Of a DNA stretch of 64,000 nt, positions 60,156 to 64,000 are shown one piece after another (position 1 is the stretch's first letter; each line of letters begins with the position of its first letter). Under the pieces are notes generated by a model that was not told where the DNA came from, made no database searches, and was given only the letters and a program-made list of their open reading frames with translations. Source of the stretch: Lentilactobacillus parafarraginis DSM 18390 = JCM 14109 (GTDB lineage Bacteria > Bacillota > Bacilli > Lactobacillales > Lactobacillaceae); contig NZ_AZFZ01000003.1 in NCBI RefSeq assembly GCF_001435895.1, forward strand, positions 28,193 through 92,192, given 5' to 3'. Made by a program: the position numbers and the translations under genes.

Positions 60156-60775
60156 TTAATGACCTCCATAAATTTTTTCGCTGCGGCAACGGGATCGGCA
60201 GTTTTAATAATCTTACTTCCCACAATCACCGACTCAGCAATCCCCTGCTTTGCCAATCGCTTCGCCGTTGGCAGATCAATCCCGCCCGCAACCGAAATGC
60301 GTTTGACGTCCGGAAACCGCTCGTGAAAATCGGCCACCGTTGCCACGGCATCAAAGCCGGCCACCGCATCGTGAGAATGGTGAATCCCATAGATGGCATC
60401 CGTGAACCCGGAAATTTGGGCGATCTTGTCGGTCCCCGTCTCCATCAAGTCAATGAAGAGGTCGCCGCCGCGGTCCTGGGCCACCTTATGAACGCCGGCC
60501 AGGGTATCCGCACCGGCAGCGCCCATGACCGTTAGGATGTCAGCTCGAGCATCAAATCCCTTTTCGAATTCGTAAGGGCCTTCGTCAAACGTCTTCAAAT
60601 CCAGCAGTAGTTCAGCGTGCTTGAATGCTGGTCGATGGTGGCCAATTTCAATCAACCCGTAATCCTTCACAATCGATGTTCCAAACTCAACAATATCGAC
60701 GTATGAATCCAACTTTTCCGCCAAGTTCACCGCATAGCCTAGTGAAACCCGGTCGATTGCAACTTGTAATTTCAT
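60152..60775 (-). CDS. hxlA: 3-hexulose-6-phosphate synthase-like (OMPDC superfamily)
   Basis: 207-residue (beta/alpha)8 enzyme. LQVAIDRVSLGYAVNLAEKL, VDIVEFGTSIVKDYGLIEI, LLDLKTFDEGPYEFEKGFDARADILTVMGAAG and ISVAGGIDLPTAKRL match HPS; DLKTFDEGPYE is the metal/aldol motif (DLKTMDAAxYE in typical HPS). The superfamily also includes 3-keto-L-gulonate-6-phosphate decarboxylase, which cannot be excluded by eye. It overlaps the kinase gene by 4 bases and hxlB by 4 bases. Confidence 0.85.
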   Translation of the reverse strand: MKLQVAIDRVSLGYAVNLAEKLDSYVDIVEFGTSIVKDYGLIEIGHHRPAFKHAELLLDLKTFDEGPYEFEKGFDARADILTVMGAAGADTLAGVHKVAQDRGGDLFIDLMETGTDKIAQISGFTDAIYGIHHSHDAVAGFDAVATVADFHERFPDVKRISVAGGIDLPTAKRLAKQGIAESVIVGSKIIKTADPVAAAKKFMEVIK

Positions 60776-61737
60776 AATTGGTCAACCACTCCTTCTTTTT
60801 CATAAAACGCCCTTAGTCCCGCCTGATCCGGATAGCCATCATTGTCACCGTATGTCTGAACCTGAAGCGCGCCAACGGCATTGCCTCGCGTCACAGCGGC
60901 TTTCAATGACTTCCCTTCCAGCAACGCGGTAATAACTCCCAACGCAAAGCCATCGCCCGCGCCGACCGTATCAATCACCCGGTCCACCTTAAAGCCCGGC
61001 ACGGTGTACTGATCACCCGCATCCGTCTTCACAAATGCTCCGGCAGCGCCCGTCTTAACGATAACCGTATGGGTATGGGCCCCTTTTAGATAAAAATCGG
61101 CAATCTTTTCCGGATCATCGCTGCCCATCAAAATTTTTCCCTCTTCAACTCCGGGCAAAACAATGTCGGCATATCCGGCTAGATCATTGACCGTCTTAAT
61201 CATTTTGGCGCGGCTTGCCCATAGTGCTGGGCGCAAGTTGGGATCAAAGGTCATCGGAATATGATGATCAATGAGGCGGTCCAGCAGGGTTCGAAACGTT
61301 TCTTCGGCGACGTCGGATATTGCCGGGAAGATGCCGGACATGTGGGCCATTTTAACTTCGGATAAATCGACCTGCTCAATGACCTCTTTGGTGAGGTGGG
61401 CGGCCGCTGATCCCTTACGGTAATTATAGGTTTCCGGATCCCCGGTTGTCACCAGCTGCTTCAATTGATGGCCGGTCCAATAATCAGGATCCTTGGAGAT
61501 GTACTTCGCCCCAACGTGATGACTCAAAATGGTTTTAATCACGTAGTCCCCAAACGGCTCGGCCCCAACTCTTGAAATGTACTGGGTTGAATGCCCCAAC
61601 CGGGTTGCGCCAATCGCAACGTTCAGTTCGGCCCCACCCATAATTTTCGTGAACTCGGTTGCGTCAGTGATTGACACGTCGGGTTGTTTGGATGCAAAAG
61701 TCACAATTGGTTCGCCAATGGTTATTAATTCACTCAT
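60772..61737 (-). CDS. PfkB-family sugar kinase (KDG kinase-like)
   Basis: 321 residues. PfkB signatures: N-terminal GGAELNVAIGATRLGHSTQYISRVG, and C-terminal DTVGAGDGFALGVITALLEGK with the anion-hole and catalytic Asp. FDPNLRPALW is typical of 2-keto-3-deoxygluconokinases, so the substrate is probably a keto sugar or sugar acid. Overlaps hxlA by 4 bases and follows the permease gene. Confidence 0.9.
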   Translation of the reverse strand: MSELITIGEPIVTFASKQPDVSITDATEFTKIMGGAELNVAIGATRLGHSTQYISRVGAEPFGDYVIKTILSHHVGAKYISKDPDYWTGHQLKQLVTTGDPETYNYRKGSAAAHLTKEVIEQVDLSEVKMAHMSGIFPAISDVAEETFRTLLDRLIDHHIPMTFDPNLRPALWASRAKMIKTVNDLAGYADIVLPGVEEGKILMGSDDPEKIADFYLKGAHTHTVIVKTGAAGAFVKTDAGDQYTVPGFKVDRVIDTVGAGDGFALGVITALLEGKSLKAAVTRGNAVGALQVQTYGDNDGYPDQAGLRAFYEKEGVVDQL

Positions 61738-61758
61738 TTGATATCCCTCACTTTAAAT

Positions 61759-63051
61759 TTATTTGCCAAAGAAATAGTAAACCAAAACTTCATTAATAAT
61801 TGAGACCACCCACATCACGGCCACGCCATTTTTCAAAAACGATTTGGATTCAACCTTCATATATTCCAATCCCCAGACATTCCAAGACTGGGTTAGGTCG
61901 GTTGAAACGGCCATGATTGATGGTACGTAGAGCAGCGGCAGTAGAAACGCGTCGTTAAATAGTCCGGTTCCGGAAAGCACAGCGGCAGTCGCGGCCCCGG
62001 CTCCCCAAACGTGAAGGGGTCCTCTAAACAGTGCCAGCGGCGCCAAAATGCCAAGGGCAACCGCCAAGATCAAATGATCATGCGGCAGGATTGCCGCGAA
62101 TAGCGGCCGAAAACGCCCGGCGTCCATCTGGGCGGCCCCACTGAACATAATGAGGGCCATTAAGAACATGATTAACCCGGCAATGTCGCTGATTGACTGC
62201 TGAACGGTTTTATTGAGAAAGGTCACAAAGTTCTGATAACCCTTTAATTTACCGGTTAACAGCATGGCGAGTAGCGTTGCCAAAGTCAGCGCCGGAATGG
62301 CATCCCAGCCAAACAGCATGTTCATCAGCACCGGGATGACCGGCACAACGAAGGCAATTTTGGGCACCTTGACCACTTTATCATTCTTGACCTCAGCGCC
62401 AATCGTGTCTAAGTTTTGTTGCGCTCTGGTTGGGTCAATTCGTTTTCGGTTCAAGAACAGGAAGATTATAACAGCCACTAGTTGAACCGCCATTGCGACC
62501 CAGCCGAAGACCAGGTACTTGCCGCCATACACGGCGTGGGGAAAGAACGCTTTGATTTGATTGTACAGGACCACGTTGAGATACATCGGCGCCCCGATAG
62601 CCATTGAAAATGCCGACAACGCAACGTCGCGAGGGATTCCCACCGACAGCATGATTGGCAGCAAAATAACGCCAATGGCAATCACCGAACCGACCCCGTA
62701 GGCACTCACAAAGATGAACGCCGTGACCAGCAAGACCAGCACGCCTGCCATCAACGGATGCTTCTTGCCCACTTTGTTGGTTTCCTCGGAGATTGCCGGG
62801 GCGATGCCACTATCCACCAACACGCGGCCAAACCAGGAACCAAAAACAATGTAGATGATCGTTGGCCCGTAATTAAGGGCGGGTTCCGCGAAGACCTTTT
62901 GAATGACCTGATCGGCGGGAACCATGCCAACAACCGACCAGACAATTGCCATAACGAAGAACCCAATCATTAAGTTGCCGCCCTTAATGACGTACACAAT
63001 GAAGGCCGCGAAGGTGACCAGTAATAAAATGGCACTAATTGTTGAAAGCAT
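61759..63051 (-). CDS. GntP-like sugar acid/organic acid permease
   Basis: 430 residues, about 11-12 transmembrane helices, similar in layout to the gluconate:H+ symporter (GntP) and related ion-transporter families. It has an internal hydrophilic loop near residues 203-225 (NRKRIDPTRAQQNLDTIGAEVKNDKVV) and a re-entrant LAPLALFRGPLHVWGAGAATAAVL region. Substrate unknown. The start is ATG with no strong ribosome binding site, 1 base after the upstream gene's stop, so translational coupling is likely. Confidence 0.8.
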   Translation of the reverse strand: MLSTISAILLLVTFAAFIVYVIKGGNLMIGFFVMAIVWSVVGMVPADQVIQKVFAEPALNYGPTIIYIVFGSWFGRVLVDSGIAPAISEETNKVGKKHPLMAGVLVLLVTAFIFVSAYGVGSVIAIGVILLPIMLSVGIPRDVALSAFSMAIGAPMYLNVVLYNQIKAFFPHAVYGGKYLVFGWVAMAVQLVAVIIFLFLNRKRIDPTRAQQNLDTIGAEVKNDKVVKVPKIAFVVPVIPVLMNMLFGWDAIPALTLATLLAMLLTGKLKGYQNFVTFLNKTVQQSISDIAGLIMFLMALIMFSGAAQMDAGRFRPLFAAILPHDHLILAVALGILAPLALFRGPLHVWGAGAATAAVLSGTGLFNDAFLLPLLYVPSIMAVSTDLTQSWNVWGLEYMKVESKSFLKNGVAVMWVVSIINEVLVYYFFGK

Positions 63052-63052
63052 G

Positions 63053-63802
63053 TTATCCCTCCATTCTCGCTCGCAGCAAATTCATCTGGGCCTTAATCTG
63101 AGAATCAGAGCTCATCGGAAATTCAAGGGCGATCGGAACCCGAGTGGGAAGATTGTCTAAAATTTCTTCCCAGTTATAAATGCCGGTGTTCAAATCGGCG
63201 GATGTCACCAGCGTGCCGTGATCGTCGATTGTGTTTTTCAAATGAATGTAGCGGGTATATGGCGCCAATTCTCTGGCACTCTGGCGCGCATCATTGTGAG
63301 TGAACGCCCAGTTCCCCAAATCGTAAACATAGCCAAGCTGGGTTAAGCCGGCCTGGTGGGCGCTGCTCAAAAATCGCTTAATTGGGGCAACGTTGCCGGA
63401 AACGGCAGTTTGGTCATTTTCGACGTTTAACTCGATCGTCTCAAGCGGCAGCCCCTCAAAAGCATCACGCAAATCTCCCCGGAAGTGATCAAAGTGTCCG
63501 GTATTGAACTTGATCTTGGAAACCCCCATGACCATCGCCTCTTGAAAATACTGCTCAAGCTTGGGATTCCGCTCCCCAGATGCAAGAAACACATCGTCGG
63601 GAACACTGTAGTTGACAATCAGGCCCTGCTTTTTCGCCCGCCGGCCCACTTCAGGCATCTCCATTGCCGGGTCCTTAAAATATTCCCGGCGCACTTCGAT
63701 CCCGTCAGCTCCAAGTGACGCGACCCGGTCAACCAGCTCAGCCTGCCCAGTTCCCGTCTTTACCGCGGTTTCAAAAATCCATGTGTTCAAAATCAAAGTC
63801 AT
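63053..63802 (-). CDS. sugar phosphate isomerase/epimerase (xylose isomerase-like TIM barrel)
   Basis: 249 residues of the AP-endonuclease-2/xylose-isomerase-like superfamily. Metal-site pattern: Glu in GIEVRREYF, Glu in TIELNVENDQ, Asp/His in GYVYDLGNWAFTHND and IHLKNTIDDHG, and a late Glu in ALEFPMSS. Probably epimerises or isomerises a sugar or keto acid. ATG after GGAGGAAACC is preferred over an earlier in-frame ATG that overlaps the ribosome binding site. First gene of the operon. Confidence 0.85.
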   Translation of the reverse strand: MTLILNTWIFETAVKTGTGQAELVDRVASLGADGIEVRREYFKDPAMEMPEVGRRAKKQGLIVNYSVPDDVFLASGERNPKLEQYFQEAMVMGVSKIKFNTGHFDHFRGDLRDAFEGLPLETIELNVENDQTAVSGNVAPIKRFLSSAHQAGLTQLGYVYDLGNWAFTHNDARQSARELAPYTRYIHLKNTIDDHGTLVTSADLNTGIYNWEEILDNLPTRVPIALEFPMSSDSQIKAQMNLLRARMEG

Positions 63803-64000
63803 GATGGTTTCCTCCATTACTATTCGTTGAGATATGTCGCTACTTCATTAACCACTGAGCCATCCAAATTTAAATGTGTTACCCAGCGCGGCGCCCGAAA
63901 CACGCATCGCTAAGCAGAACTCAATTTGCCGTAGCGCCCTGATCAAACAGATTCAAGCAAGGTCGTTATTTAGAAGCTGTCCAAGATCTATGATTTTTGA
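63803..64000. other. upstream region of the sugar operon
   Basis: Contains the promoter region of the operon, which I cannot place with confidence, and no clear LacI-type palindrome. The last ~45 bases read SKIIDLGQLLNNDLA-stop on the minus strand, which could be the end of a gene outside the window, but this is weak. Confidence 0.4.

Noticed and set aside
63955..64000. Possible C-terminal end of a further minus-strand gene
   Set aside because: Only about 15 codons are visible before a stop and nothing identifies them; reported as a note, not a gene.

Overview
The window looks like a chromosome segment of a low-to-mid GC Gram-positive of the family Lactobacillaceae, probably in the Lentilactobacillus/Levilactobacillus/Secundilactobacillus neighbourhood. 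The evidence is the D-alanine teichoic acid operon including dltX, the near-origin block rsmG-parA-parB-DUF951-ychF-DUF1129-guaB, an IMP dehydrogenase without CBS domains, YueI, a VanRS-like pair beside a D,D-carboxypeptidase, and strong AGGAGG-type ribosome binding sites with frequent TTG and GTG starts. Genus and species cannot be fixed from sequence reading alone. Most genes lie on the minus strand. I see no rRNA, tRNA, CRISPR array, prophage or intact insertion sequence.

Layout. 1-13.4 kb: an FMN reductase, a metal efflux/ArsR pair, a GPP34-like protein, two tandem secreted paralogues, an NlpC/P60 hydrolase, a degenerate TagI-like/SDR-like pair, then a locus of two acyltransferases, two GT8 glycosyltransferases and an ABC exporter. 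13.4-23.7 kb: gpmA, an AI-2E family protein, and a seven-gene envelope operon in the order dltE-like hydrolase, dltX, dltA, dltB, dltC, dltD, second serine hydrolase. 24-36.7 kb: YueI, a quinone oxidoreductase, azlCD, a response regulator/histidine kinase/dacA operon, GNAT, a divergent deformylase, pncB with its NrtR regulator and two perfect operators, a matrixin protease, and an SPFH protein preceded by a ribbon-helix-helix/NfeD-like fusion. 36.9-44.5 kb: guaB with PurBox sites, DUF1129, ychF, DUF951, parB, parA, rsmG, pepT. 44.8-49.5 kb: a catabolite-controlled nucleoside operon whose first gene is a phosphopentomutase homologue without its catalytic ligands. 49.5-57.3 kb: a decayed patch followed by secreted and surface genes, one of them frameshifted, and a small gene under a LexA-type promoter. 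57.3-63.8 kb: a Panacea-domain gene with an alpha carbonic anhydrase, a LacI regulator, and a sugar operon with an epimerase-like protein, permease, PfkB kinase and the hexulose-phosphate synthase/isomerase pair.

Functionally the window is dominated by cell-envelope work (teichoic acid D-alanylation and its possible trimming, peptidoglycan hydrolysis and carboxypeptidation, lipid and glycan synthesis, secreted adhesin-like proteins) and by salvage or carbon metabolism under visible local control: NrtR for NAD, PurR for GMP, CcpA for nucleosides, ArsR for metal efflux and LexA for an SOS gene. The best candidates for something undescribed are the ribbon-helix-helix/NfeD-like partner of the SPFH protein, the DeoB pseudoenzyme in the nucleoside operon, the SOS-controlled small protein, the Panacea/carbonic anhydrase pair, and the hexulose-phosphate pair inside a transporter-containing sugar operon.
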